Notes: generated by a model from the sequence alone, not told the origin. Counted from the first letter of the stretch, positions 7,542 through 15,375 are shown. The stretch is 26,639 bases of DNA from an uncultured Porphyromonadaceae bacterium (GCA_900544305.1 UQUV01000038.1:1-26639); one strand, 5' to 3'. Program-made: numbers and translations.

Positions 7542-8954
7542 TTATTGTCGTGCTATTTTCAAAAATTCAGTTCGGTTGTTTTCCATCATACAGCGGACAA
7601 TGTAGATTTTTCCGGAGTATGAGCTCAAGTCGAAGTCCGTCTGCAGGCCGTTGACCTGTTTGGCGGAGAGCATCACTCCGTTAATGTCGTAGAGCGAGGC
7701 TTCCCGGATGCTTACAGACGAGTCGATGTACACGATATCGTTGATGACTTTGGTTTTCAATACCGTTTTTACGTTGGAAATGGCTGATGCTGATGAAAAG
7801 AATTCTTTCCATTGTTCAGCCGCCTTATAGAGCGATTCGGATGCAGCCGGTACGTTCAGCGTGACATTTTCCTGAAATACGCCTTCCCATACGGCTTTGC
7901 CTAATTCCGGAGGAGTGAGCGCATCGCTTGTCAGCACAATCAGGCTCTCCCAGTTGCGGAAAGCACCGTCGCCGATGCGTGTCACAGTTGACGGGATGAG
8001 AAATTCTTCAATTGTCGTCCATTCGGCAAGCGCAAAGTTGCCGATTTCTTTCAGAGATTCCGGCAGCAGTTGCGGATCGGTGATTTGTCCACCTATAAAT
8101 GTAAAGTCGTTGATGCGTGTCAGCTTCGACGGAAGATTGATTTGATGCAGCGATGTGCTGTAGAAAAACGCACCGTCGCCGATGGCTTCAACGGAAGAAG
8201 GAAGTTGTACGTCGGTCAGGTTCGGTGTGTCGGCAAAAGCCCATGCGCCTACGGCAGTCAGTTGACCGCAATTTGAAAGGTTTGCGGAATGCAGAGCGGT
8301 ACCCTGAAAAGCGCCTTCTTCAAGAACGGAAAGCGACGAATTGAAGTCAAAATCCGAGAGTTGCGAGCAGTTGAGAAATGCGTATGCTCCAATGGCTTTG
8401 GCGGCATTGCCGGAAACGTTTTGCATTGCAGAACACTGGCTGAAAGCATAGTCGCCGATGTTTGTCACATTGTTGCCGCCTGTAATGTCGGTTAGTGCGC
8501 TGCATCCGGAGAAAGCATAGTTGCCGACGGTTGTCACGTTGGCCGGTATTTCTATGGTTTCCAACTTTGTACATCCGGCAAACGCACCTTCACCGATGGT
8601 TGTAATGCTGTTGGGCAAAACGATGTTTCTGAGATTTGTGCCCATCAATGAAAGCTGCGGAAGAACGTTTTTTTCGTAAAGAATATAGTTGGCGAAAACG
8701 GCCTTGTTGGCAGAATATTCCACGATGGTGGCATTTGCCAGGTTCAGAGTCTGAAGTGCCGGGAGTTCGTCGGCTATGAATTTGAAGTCGCGTGCATCCA
8801 TTGTGCCGTTGACAGTCAGGTTGTTCAATTGTGACAGGTTTTCGTTTTCAAGTACCTGTTCCAGATTGCCCGCCATAGTCGTGACCGTGACGGCTTGTAT
8901 TTGCTGGAAAGCTGCCAGAAAAACGAACAGGAATAAATGTCTAAATATCTTCAT
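7542..8954 (-). CDS. Secreted BspA-type leucine-rich repeat surface protein
   Basis: A 470-residue protein. The signal peptide ends at IQA (residue 21). From about residue 85 to 350 there are tandem 22-24 residue LRR_5 (BspA/TpLRR) repeats with the pattern IGxxAFxxCxxLxxIxIPxxVxxIG, for example GEGAFAGCTKLETIEIPANV. The last 65 residues look like a T9SS sorting tail: a beta-sandwich with ASLYDINGVML and GKIYIVRCMMENN. Such proteins are exported across the outer membrane and often bind host proteins or other bacteria; the ligand is unknown. ATG 8954 is chosen over a TTG at 8978 because the -7 element at 8976-8983 overlaps that TTG. It is the first gene of the run LRR-trmB-mrp-bcp-recA. Confidence 0.87.
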   Translation of the reverse strand: MKIFRHLFLFVFLAAFQQIQAVTVTTMAGNLEQVLENENLSQLNNLTVNGTMDARDFKFIADELPALQTLNLANATIVEYSANKAVFANYILYEKNVLPQLSLMGTNLRNIVLPNSITTIGEGAFAGCTKLETIEIPANVTTVGNYAFSGCSALTDITGGNNVTNIGDYAFSQCSAMQNVSGNAAKAIGAYAFLNCSQLSDFDFNSSLSVLEEGAFQGTALHSANLSNCGQLTAVGAWAFADTPNLTDVQLPSSVEAIGDGAFFYSTSLHQINLPSKLTRINDFTFIGGQITDPQLLPESLKEIGNFALAEWTTIEEFLIPSTVTRIGDGAFRNWESLIVLTSDALTPPELGKAVWEGVFQENVTLNVPAASESLYKAAEQWKEFFSSASAISNVKTVLKTKVINDIVYIDSSVSIREASLYDINGVMLSAKQVNGLQTDFDLSSYSGKIYIVRCMMENNRTEFLKIARQ

Positions 8955-8975
8955 TTTTATCGTCTTAGTATATTG

Positions 8976-8983
8976 CAAAGTTA
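8976..8983 (-). promoter_or_regulatory. Promoter -7 element of the LRR operon
   Basis: On the minus strand TAACTTTG matches TAnnTTTG exactly. Transcription would start near 8969, only about 15 nt before ATG 8954. The -33 element is weak. Confidence 0.5.
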
Positions 8984-9032
8984 TTAAAAATCTGTTCCAT
9001 TGACACTGATAGTCGGCAGAGAAATCACTTGT

Positions 9033-9461
9033 TTAGTTTATCTTTGAGAGATTCCGGTGCCAATAGATGAAAAATCGGATGCCGGTAGCAATCAGCGCCA
9101 CAGCCAATCCTGTGTAAAAAATGGCTATCGCTGTGTCGTTCATCAGATGCAGACTGCGGATAACAATGCCCATGGTTATCATTATGGCCATGATGATCCA
9201 GCTTTTTGCATCGAAGAATGAAAAGGGGCAATGTTTCCCCTGTTTTTTGGAGATGCGTTTTGTGTGTTTCTTGTACAGCTTCTGAAAAATGAAACCGAAA
9301 AACAGAAAGAACACGAGCGTGGCACCTCCGGCCTTTATCATCCAGCTGTGATTGTCGCCGTTCCAGCAGGAAATGCCGATATGCAGTATGTTGGCACCGG
9401 CTATTGTCCAAACAGTTCCGGCTGTAAACAGCAGCGTGTGTTGCGAAACCTTGTAGTTCAT
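9033..9461 (-). CDS. Small four-helix membrane protein, unknown function
   Basis: A 142-residue protein I do not recognise. It has four likely membrane helices at about residues 10-30, 42-62, 87-103 and 111-133, joined by a basic loop (KKHTKRISKKQGKH, residues 64-77) that should face the cytosol. There is no enzymatic motif. Its ATG overlaps the stop of the S24 repressor gene by one base (TAATG at 9463-9459), a strong sign of translational coupling. Because the pair is coupled, expression should follow repressor autoregulation. It might be an inducible membrane or stress protein, but this is inference from context only. Confidence 0.75.
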   Translation of the reverse strand: MNYKVSQHTLLFTAGTVWTIAGANILHIGISCWNGDNHSWMIKAGGATLVFFLFFGFIFQKLYKKHTKRISKKQGKHCPFSFFDAKSWIIMAIMITMGIVIRSLHLMNDTAIAIFYTGLAVALIATGIRFFIYWHRNLSKIN

Positions 9462-10132
9462 TACATTCGGGTGTCGATATGAATGATGTTGTTGACAAAA
9501 AGCAGACCTCGAATTGCTGTTTTCGGCAGCTCTATGTCGTCGTAGTCCTTATTGGCACTGCGGAGAATTACCATGTCTTCATCCGTATGGCGGCGGAGAT
9601 ATTTCACCATGCGGTAATCATCCAACATAATCACATAGATTTGTCCCCAGAAGATGACCGACGTGTCGTGGATTTCGCGCACGGCAATATAGTCGCCGTT
9701 GTTGATGACCGGTTCCATGCTGTTGCCGCTGACACGGACAATCTTGCAGTCGGAGCTGACTCCCGGAACATTGACATGGCCTATGATGCGGTCGTCGGCA
9801 AACATCATTTCGCGGGATGCCGTCCCTGCCGTCACGTCGATGTCGTAGACCGGCGAACCCGAATCCTTTTCAGCCAACTGGCCTACCGTGACGGTTTCCG
9901 GCTCCGTGCTTTTGGGGAAAGGAACGTCGTTGCCGTTTTTCAGCCAATTTTTTGAGACGCCCAAATTTACCACAATCTTATTGATGAGCGACTCATTGAT
10001 GGGTAATTTGCCATTCAAATGTTTCGAAAGGTTCGACGGGTCCGTGTCGATTCTTTTTGCGAAATTGAATTGGTTTAAGCGCATTTCGTTCATTATAAAC
10101 CGAATACGTTCTATTATGCCCTGGTTGTCCAT
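9461..10132 (-). CDS. LexA/CI-like self-cleaving transcriptional repressor (HTH + S24)
   Basis: A 223-residue repressor. The N-terminal helix-turn-helix (residues 5-65) includes NFAKRIDTDPSNLSKHLNG, the Cro/CI (XRE) form. A linker leads to a peptidase S24 domain with the cleavage dipeptide Ala102-Gly103 (DIDVTAGT), catalytic Ser138 (SGNSMEP) and Lys177 (RMVKYLRR). The intact dyad and site predict RecA-stimulated self-cleavage and derepression. ATG 10132 is chosen because MDNQGIIERIRF begins the HTH domain and the upstream extension would run through the promoter/operator region. The downstream membrane gene is coupled by a TAATG overlap. It is not a standard LexA in sequence: the HTH is of the phage-repressor form. 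No phage genes are nearby. Confidence 0.9.
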   Translation of the reverse strand: MDNQGIIERIRFIMNEMRLNQFNFAKRIDTDPSNLSKHLNGKLPINESLINKIVVNLGVSKNWLKNGNDVPFPKSTEPETVTVGQLAEKDSGSPVYDIDVTAGTASREMMFADDRIIGHVNVPGVSSDCKIVRVSGNSMEPVINNGDYIAVREIHDTSVIFWGQIYVIMLDDYRMVKYLRRHTDEDMVILRSANKDYDDIELPKTAIRGLLFVNNIIHIDTRM

Positions 10133-10149
10133 ATATCTGTCAGAATTTG

Positions 10150-10194
10150 TTGGCAAGTTACCAAAAAAATGGAAAACAACCAAGTTTTTGCCAA
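10150..10194 (-). promoter_or_regulatory. Putative operator/promoter of the S24 repressor operon
   Basis: A 15-bp imperfect palindrome TTGGCAAGTTACCAA (10150-10164; six of seven symmetric pairs match) lies 18 bases before the repressor start. A related element with the same TTGGCAA half-site lies at 10180-10194 (minus strand TTGGCAAAAACTTGG). On the minus strand the first palindrome contains TAACTTGC, a weak -7-like sequence, with TTGG 19 bases upstream. Repressor binding here would block its own promoter. Confidence 0.4.
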
Positions 10195-10195
10195 T

Positions 10196-10224
10196 AAAAA
10201 AGCTGTATCAGTGGCGATACAGCT
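10196..10224 (-). terminator. Strong minus-strand terminator upstream of the repressor
   Basis: On the minus strand AGCTGTATC (10224-10216) pairs perfectly with GATACAGCT (10209-10201), followed by a run of T (10200-10196). There is no T-run on the plus side. A minus-strand transcript therefore ends here, yet no convincing coding gene lies immediately upstream. Confidence 0.8.
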
Positions 10225-10653
10225 AAATGACTGCAAGGCAGTCGTGTTATCTTCAACCTGTCTATTTCCCCGTTGGGGCCGTTGGCATATACCTGTCAAA
10301 AGTCGCGGTTTCCCTTTGCCGCCGATCGTTTGTGTAGATTGGATAGTCAGGGCAGAAACAGTGTGTTTTCCGGGATTCTGCCCTATGATATTTTTGGATG
10401 GACTGTGTACATGAAAAAGTGTTCCGAAAGATATTTTCCGGAATACCGTGTAGGCGATTATGTGTGAATGCGAATGTTATCATCTGTCAAATCAAAAACT
10501 GCAGGCTATTTTTTTAATAGTCTGACACGGATTCTGATAGACGGGATACAGATGATACTAATAAAATTCAAAGAAGAAGAGCCGTCCCATTACTTTCTCA
10601 AAAAAGAGAATTGCCAAGATAATGTAATCTTCTGTTAGGTGTTACCCTAATTT
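10225..10653 (-). ncRNA. Candidate structured non-coding RNA or long leader, unknown
   Basis: About 430 bases lie between a minus-strand promoter-like site (10660-10691) and the terminator at 10196-10224. The longest frames here are 73 codons or shorter and read like noise. Inverted repeats are dense: a long-range perfect 10-bp pair (10478-10487 with 10548-10557), a perfect 9-bp pair (10349-10357 with 10376-10384), 6 bp at 10229-10234/10238-10243, 4 bp CCCC/GGGG at 10268-10278, and 5 bp pairs at 10422-10426/10439-10443, 10595-10599/10606-10610 and 10616-10620/10627-10631. I see none of the conserved RNase P or tmRNA signatures. It could be an independent RNA or an attenuated leader of the repressor operon. 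Boundaries are approximate. Confidence 0.35.
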
Positions 10654-10659
10654 GCATCA

Positions 10660-10691
10660 CAAAAATAGACAAATATTTTAATACGGAGCAA
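10660..10691 (-). promoter_or_regulatory. Minus-strand promoter of the candidate RNA
   Basis: On the minus strand TATTTTTG (10667-10660) matches TAnnTTTG exactly and TTG (10691-10689) lies 21 bases upstream. A near-palindrome TTAGGTGTTACCCTAA (10635-10650) overlaps the predicted start region and could be an operator. A second exact -7 match, TAAATTTG at 10717-10710, lies further upstream but has no clear -33. Confidence 0.45.
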
Positions 10692-10761
10692 GTAATTTCG
10701 GGGCTTTAACAAATTTATAGGCTTGAAACCAGTAAGTTAGCGGGTTCGCGTGATAAATAAA

Positions 10762-10790
10762 GAACGCGGCAGGGATATCCTGCCGCGTTC
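10762..10790 (-). terminator. Terminator of the pheT-yebC transcript
   Basis: A perfect 12-bp stem (10762-10773 GAACGCGGCAGG with 10779-10790 CCTGCCGCGTTC) with a 5-base loop is followed on the minus strand by TTTATTTA. It lies 34 bases after the yebC stop. Confidence 0.8.
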
Positions 10791-10823
10791 GGATTATTGA
10801 AAAAGTTGTAATTACTTGAATGA

Positions 10824-11555
10824 TTATTCTTCAGTATCGTCGTCTTCCTTCATGTTGTGGAATACGTTTTGAACGTCGTCGTCTTCCTCGAATTTTTCAA
10901 GAAGTTTTTCGAGTTGTTCGCGCTGTTCCGGAGTAACTTCCTTATAGTCGTTCGGAATGCGTTCGAATTCTGCGCTCTGGATTTCGAAACCGTTCTCTTC
11001 AAGATAACGTTGGATGTTGGCAAATTCGTCGAATGCACCGTAAAGAACGATTGAATCGCCTTCGTCTTCCAATTCGTCTACACCGTAGTCGATGAGTTCG
11101 AGTTCGAGGTCTTCAAGAGAAACACCTTCTTTTGCAGCAATTTTAAATACGCATTTGTGGTCGAAAAGGAATGAAAGGCTGCCTGAAGTACCGAGTGAGC
11201 CGCCGAATTTGTTGAAGTAGCTACGTACGTTGGCTACTGTACGGGTGTTGTTGTCGGTTGCTGTTTCAACAACGATAGCGATACCGTAAGGGCCGTATCC
11301 TTCGTAAACGATTTCCTTGTAGTCGCTTGAATCCTTGTCGGTAGCTTTTTTGATGGCACGTTCTACTGTGTCCTTCGGCATGTTGGCTGCCTTAGCATTT
11401 TGTAGGAGCATACGCAGACGCGAGTTTCCTGCAGGGTCCGGTCCGGCTGCTTTTACAGCAATAGTGATTTCCTTACCGATTTTTGTAAATGTGCGGGACA
11501 TGTTACCCCAGCGTTTCAGTTTTCTCGCTTTGCGATATTCAAAAGCTCTTCCCAT
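10824..11555 (-). CDS. yebC: YebC/PmpR-family regulator or translation factor
   Basis: A 243-residue member of the YebC/TACO1 family. It starts with a typical MGRAFEYRKARK segment, then GNMSRTFTKIGKEITIAVK, and contains YEGYGPYGIAIVVE, the family core, and FNKFGGSLGTSGSLSFLF. Family members were described first as DNA-binding regulators and more recently as factors that ease ribosome stalling; which applies here is not known. The C-terminus is strongly acidic (EEDDDVQNVFHNMKEDDDTEE), as in relatives. It lies 36 bases after pheT on the same strand with no terminator between, and is followed by a strong terminator, so it is the distal gene of a pheT-yebC operon. Confidence 0.95.
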   Translation of the reverse strand: MGRAFEYRKARKLKRWGNMSRTFTKIGKEITIAVKAAGPDPAGNSRLRMLLQNAKAANMPKDTVERAIKKATDKDSSDYKEIVYEGYGPYGIAIVVETATDNNTRTVANVRSYFNKFGGSLGTSGSLSFLFDHKCVFKIAAKEGVSLEDLELELIDYGVDELEDEGDSIVLYGAFDEFANIQRYLEENGFEIQSAEFERIPNDYKEVTPEQREQLEKLLEKFEEDDDVQNVFHNMKEDDDTEE

Positions 11556-11591
11556 ATTGTTGTTCTTTTATTTTTTTATGATGTATATTGA

Positions 11592-14063
11592 TTATCGTAG
11601 TTTAGCATCCAGCTGTTTCTGGAGGTTGGCGATGATTTTGTTCATCACGGCGTCAATTTGCTTGTCGTTGAGTGTCTTTTCGTCGTCTTGCAGAATCATT
11701 GTTACGGCATACGATTTCTTGCCGGCTTCAAGATTTTTGCCTTCGTAGACGTCGAACAGGCTGACGCTCTTCAACAGACGTTTTTCGGAGTTGCGGATTA
11801 CGCTTTCTACTTCAGCGAATGTGATGTCGGCATTCAACAGGAGTGCGAGGTCGCGTTTTACCGGCATTGATTTCGGAAGGTCGGTGTATTCCACCTTCTT
11901 CTTCAGTGCCATCTTCACGAGCAGGTTCCAGTTGAGTTCTGCGAAATAGGCTTCCTGTGAAACTTCAGTTGCTTTCAGCAGTTTTTTGCTGACGATACCG
12001 GCATAGCCGATGAGCTTGCCGCCGCGGTTCTTGTATTCGATAGCAGCAGAGAACAGTTCGTTACTTACCTGTGTTGCCACCACTTCGTTCTGTTCGATGC
12101 CGAGGCGTGCGAACACGTTTTCAACTGTAGCTTTCAGGTCATAGACTGTTGACTTGCGTGCCGGAGCCGCCCAGTTGGCCTGGTAGAGGTCGCCGGTCAT
12201 CCAGATGCCGAGGTGCTGTTCTTCGCTGAACGGAGCCAACGGCTTTTCTGCTGTAACCTCTTTCGTGTCGTCGTTGAAATAGCAGTTGCCGAATTCATAC
12301 ATCAGCAAGTTGGAGTTCTTGCGGTTGATGTTGTGAGCAAGGCTTTCCAAACCACCGAAGATGAGCGTCTGGCGCATGACTGCGAGGTCGTTGCTCAACG
12401 GGTTCATCAGGCGAACGCAGTGGTTGAGCGGATACATTTCGCTGAGCTGTTCGTAGTAGGAAACGGCAGAGAGCGAATTGTTCATGATTTCGTAGTATCC
12501 GGCTGCAGTCAGCTGTTCGGAGATGATGTTCTGCAAGTGGTTGGAATCGTCGGTAGTCTGGCGATAGGAAAGGCTTGAGCGGAGGCTGTCGCCGAATTCC
12601 ACATTGTTGTAGCCATATACGCGGAGAATGTCTTCTACCACGTCGCACGGACGAGTGACGTCGACACGGTAAGTCGGAACGCGGAGTTCGAGAGTGCCGT
12701 CGTGTTCGCCGGTGATTTCTATTTCAAGTGAGTTGAGGATTTCCTTAATGATTTCCGGCTCGATGGTCTTGCCGATAAGCGTATTCACATAATCGTAGGC
12801 AAGTGAAACGGCCGGACGTTCGATAGCAACAGGGTAGTTGTCGTAGATTTCACCGCAGATTTCACCTCCGGCGATTTCTTTAACGAGCATGGCAGCCAAT
12901 TTCAGCACATATACAGTGTTGTTCGGGTCAACGCCACGTTCGAAACGGAACGAAGAATCGGTGTTGAGGCCCTGACGGCGCGCTGTTTTGCGTACCCATG
13001 TCGGGTTGAAGTAGGCTGATTCAAGGAATACATCGGTAGTGGCTTCCGTTACGCCTGAGTCCAGACCTCCGAATACACCGGCGATACACATCGGTTCTTC
13101 GGCGTTGCAAATCATCAGGTCGTGGTCAGTCATTGTGCGTTCCACTTCGTCGAGAGTCGTGAATTTTGTGCCTTCTGCAACGGTGCGTACCACAATCTTG
13201 CCGCCTTTCACTTTGGCAAGGTCAAAGCAGTGGAGAGGCTGGCCCATAGCATGAAGAAGGAAGTTGGTGATGTCGACTACATTGTTGATAGGACGCTGGC
13301 CGATGGCGCTGAGGTAGTTGCGAAGCCATTCCGGACTTTCGGTTACCTTGACGTTGCGGACAGTGAGACCGCAGTAGCGCGGGCAGGCTGTAGTGTTTTC
13401 CACTGTTACCTCGATAGCTCCTTCTGCCTTGTCGCTCTTGAATCCGTCGACCGACGGACGGCGGAGATTCGGGTTGGCATATCCGTTACGGGTGAGCCAT
13501 GCAGCGAGGTCGCGTGCCACGCCGTAGTGTGAGGCTGCGTCGATACGGTTTGGAGTCAGGTCGACTTCCAATACATAGTCGTCCTTTACATTATAATAAT
13601 CTTTGGCAAGTGTGCCCGGTTTTACGTCTTCCGGCAGAACGATGATACCTTCGTGTGAAGAACCGACACCGATTTCATCTTCCGCGCAAATCATTCCGAA
13701 CGATTCAACGCCGCGGATTTTTGATTTCTTGATGGTGAATTCGTTGTCGCCGTCGTAAAGTTTTGTTCCCACTGTAGCTACAACAACATGTTGGCCGGCT
13801 GCCACGTTGGCTGCACCGCATACGATTTGTGTCGGTACGCCGTCGCCGAGGTCAACGGTTGTGATGTGCAGGTGGTCGCTGTTCGGATGGTCTTCGCAAG
13901 TGAGGACTTTTCCCACAACAAGGCCTTCGAGTCCGCCTTTGATGGTTTCTACTTTTTCCACACCGCCTGTTTCCAGACCGAGTGACGTCAACGCTGCCGA
14001 TACTTCATCGGGTGTAAGGCTGAAGTCGACATATTCTTTCAGCCAATTATAAGATATATTCAT
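11592..14063 (-). CDS. pheT: Phenylalanyl-tRNA synthetase beta subunit
   Basis: This 823-residue protein is the full-length bacterial PheRS beta chain, which with the alpha chain (PheS, not in this window) forms the alpha2-beta2 enzyme charging tRNA-Phe. The domains appear in the usual order: MNISYNWLKEYVDF start, EMAP/OB tRNA-binding domain at about 40-150 (NSDHLHITTVDLG), B3/B4 editing region at about 210-385, B5 domain at about 405-475, catalytic-like core, and the C-terminal FDX-ACB anticodon-binding domain from about 730 (MPVKRDLALLL). No break is seen. A promoter lies at 14110-14138, and yebC follows 36 bases downstream. Confidence 0.97.
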   Translation of the reverse strand: MNISYNWLKEYVDFSLTPDEVSAALTSLGLETGGVEKVETIKGGLEGLVVGKVLTCEDHPNSDHLHITTVDLGDGVPTQIVCGAANVAAGQHVVVATVGTKLYDGDNEFTIKKSKIRGVESFGMICAEDEIGVGSSHEGIIVLPEDVKPGTLAKDYYNVKDDYVLEVDLTPNRIDAASHYGVARDLAAWLTRNGYANPNLRRPSVDGFKSDKAEGAIEVTVENTTACPRYCGLTVRNVKVTESPEWLRNYLSAIGQRPINNVVDITNFLLHAMGQPLHCFDLAKVKGGKIVVRTVAEGTKFTTLDEVERTMTDHDLMICNAEEPMCIAGVFGGLDSGVTEATTDVFLESAYFNPTWVRKTARRQGLNTDSSFRFERGVDPNNTVYVLKLAAMLVKEIAGGEICGEIYDNYPVAIERPAVSLAYDYVNTLIGKTIEPEIIKEILNSLEIEITGEHDGTLELRVPTYRVDVTRPCDVVEDILRVYGYNNVEFGDSLRSSLSYRQTTDDSNHLQNIISEQLTAAGYYEIMNNSLSAVSYYEQLSEMYPLNHCVRLMNPLSNDLAVMRQTLIFGGLESLAHNINRKNSNLLMYEFGNCYFNDDTKEVTAEKPLAPFSEEQHLGIWMTGDLYQANWAAPARKSTVYDLKATVENVFARLGIEQNEVVATQVSNELFSAAIEYKNRGGKLIGYAGIVSKKLLKATEVSQEAYFAELNWNLLVKMALKKKVEYTDLPKSMPVKRDLALLLNADITFAEVESVIRNSEKRLLKSVSLFDVYEGKNLEAGKKSYAVTMILQDDEKTLNDKQIDAVMNKIIANLQKQLDAKLR

Positions 14064-14109
14064 AGCTTATTATAATGTTCTATAAAATGTAGTCTGTGTA
14101 TTTGATGCG

Positions 14110-14138
14110 CAAATTTACAAATAAAATCCTGAAAACAA
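14110..14138 (-). promoter_or_regulatory. Promoter of the pheT-yebC operon
   Basis: On the minus strand TAAATTTG (14117-14110) is an exact TAnnTTTG match and TTG (14138-14136) lies 18 bases upstream. Transcription would begin near 14103, giving a leader of about 40 nt. Confidence 0.55.
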
Positions 14139-14158
14139 GCCGAAACCGACAAAAAGGT

Positions 14159-15076
14159 TTATTTTAGCATTCCGGCGAAGCGCGTCGGGATAGGCGTTTC
14201 AAACCGCATTTCCTGTTTCGTTATCGGGTGGGCGAAATGCAGCGTCTGCGCATGCAGGGCAAGGCGGTGGATAGGGCTTGATTTTGCGCCGTATTTGCGG
14301 TCGCCTGCAATGGGGTGTCCGAGGTCCTTCATGTGGACACGTATCTGGTTCTTGCGTCCCGTGTCGAGTGAAAGTTCCATCAGCGAGTATCCGTTGTTGG
14401 TTTTCAGTCGTTTGTAGCGGGTCACTGCCAACTGTCCTTCTTCCGGGTTCTGTGTGGAATAGACTTCAAATTGCGATGTCTCGGCAAGATAGCTTTTGAT
14501 GATGCCTTCTTCCTGCTCCACTTTCCCTTCTACGACAGCTACATACTTGCGGCCCAGCACCATGTTGTTCCAGTTGTGCTGCATGGCTTCCTTGGCTTCC
14601 ACGTTCTTGGCGAACATCATCAGTCCGGAAGTGTCGCGGTCAAGACGGTGTACGATGAACAGCATGGTACGCGGATCTTTCTTTTTCAGATAGTCGCGCA
14701 GGATGCTGTAGGCGGTTCCGTCCTTGATGTTGTCGGTCGAAACGGAGAGAATGCCGCTGCCCTTGTTGATGACGATGATGTCGTTGTCCTCATAGACGAG
14801 CTTGATGCGCGGATGTGAGAAAACAACAAACGGGCGGGTGAAGTTCACTTCCAGCAGGTCGCCCTTGCGTACAGGCGTGTCGAACTGTGATACGGGCATC
14901 GTGTTGATAGCCACCTGTCCGTATTTCAGAAACGCTTTTATGGCAGTGCGTTTGTGGTCTTTCAGCTTTCCTATCAGGCATTCCAATAGCTGTCCGTCGT
15001 TTTCAGCCTTCCATCTCAGTACACTGTCGGGTTTCCATGCGTTGCGCTCCGAACCCGGTTTTTGCTTTCTCATCAT
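14159..15076 (-). CDS. RluA/RluD-family RNA pseudouridine synthase
   Basis: A 305-residue pseudouridine synthase that isomerises uridine in rRNA or tRNA. An S4-like RNA-binding segment (about residues 30-75) precedes the catalytic domain. The family motif HRLDRDTSG is at 143-151 with catalytic Asp146, and the later GRKNQIRVHMKDLGHPIAGDRKYG is also characteristic. I cannot decide between RluD, RluC, RluA or TruC specificity. The start is ATG 15076 (an ATG also at 15073); the TTG at 15103 lies beside the -7 element and is rejected. Only a weak AAACC/GGTTT hairpin separates it from pheT's promoter region. Confidence 0.93.
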   Translation of the reverse strand: MMRKQKPGSERNAWKPDSVLRWKAENDGQLLECLIGKLKDHKRTAIKAFLKYGQVAINTMPVSQFDTPVRKGDLLEVNFTRPFVVFSHPRIKLVYEDNDIIVINKGSGILSVSTDNIKDGTAYSILRDYLKKKDPRTMLFIVHRLDRDTSGLMMFAKNVEAKEAMQHNWNNMVLGRKYVAVVEGKVEQEEGIIKSYLAETSQFEVYSTQNPEEGQLAVTRYKRLKTNNGYSLMELSLDTGRKNQIRVHMKDLGHPIAGDRKYGAKSSPIHRLALHAQTLHFAHPITKQEMRFETPIPTRFAGMLK

Positions 15077-15107
15077 ATAGTTCGTGCAATTTCGTTGTTT
15101 CAAACTG

Positions 15108-15115
15108 CAAATTTA
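15108..15115 (-). promoter_or_regulatory. Promoter -7 element of the pseudouridine synthase gene
   Basis: TAAATTTG on the minus strand matches TAnnTTTG exactly. Transcription would start near 15101, about 25 nt before ATG 15076, which supports that start. No strong -33 element was seen. Confidence 0.45.
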
Positions 15116-15324
15116 CGCAATTTTTTATATTAATGTGGCGTTTCTTGGGTGAGAGTGTGTTTTTTAACGGATTGCGATGGCGGAAGGCGGCATTTGGCGC
15201 ATTTTCAGGGATGCCGGTTTTGTGCGGCGATATGTTTTAAATCATGTGTTTTGATTTCTTGTTTTGAGTAATTTATTATATTTTTGTAAAATAAACTTTA
15301 CGAAAAATAATTTTCGAGTGTTAA

Positions 15325-15357
15325 TTTGGGTTTAAAACTTGAATTGTATTATCTTTG
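15325..15357 (+). promoter_or_regulatory. Promoter of the psd-pssA operon
   Basis: TTTG (15325-15328), 21 bases, then TATCTTTG (15350-15357), an exact match to both Bacteroidota elements. Predicted start near 15364, about 12 nt before ATG 15376. A second -7-like TATTTTTG lies at 15279-15286. Confidence 0.7.
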
Positions 15358-15375
15358 TATGATAATTACCGGATT

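Noticed and set aside
8955..8978. TTG start for the LRR protein at 8978
   Set aside because: The -7 element at 8976-8983 overlaps it, and the signal peptide begins naturally at ATG 8954.
9025..9498. 157-codon minus-strand frame overlapping the small membrane protein
   Set aside because: It is His/Arg/Ser rich with no hydrophobic pattern, a shadow of the coupled membrane protein frame.
10169..10414. Plus-strand 81-codon frame beginning ATGGAAAACAAC upstream of the repressor
   Set aside because: It reads through the perfect minus-strand terminator stem and the operator-like element, has no promoter and an unlikely Trp/Cys/Pro-rich composition. No family likeness was recognised.
10273..10467. 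Plus-strand 64-codon frame with a slightly protein-like C-terminus
   Set aside because: It begins at TTG inside a hairpin, has no promoter on that strand and resembles no family I know.
10262..10483. Minus-strand 73-codon frame inside the candidate RNA
   Set aside because: Its composition (Arg/Thr/His rich, no hydrophobic core) looks like noise, and it covers several inverted repeats. It is the best alternative to a non-coding RNA but is not convincing.
15355..15375. TTG start for psd at 15355
   Set aside because: It lies within the -7 element TATCTTTG; ATG 15376 is downstream of the predicted transcription start.
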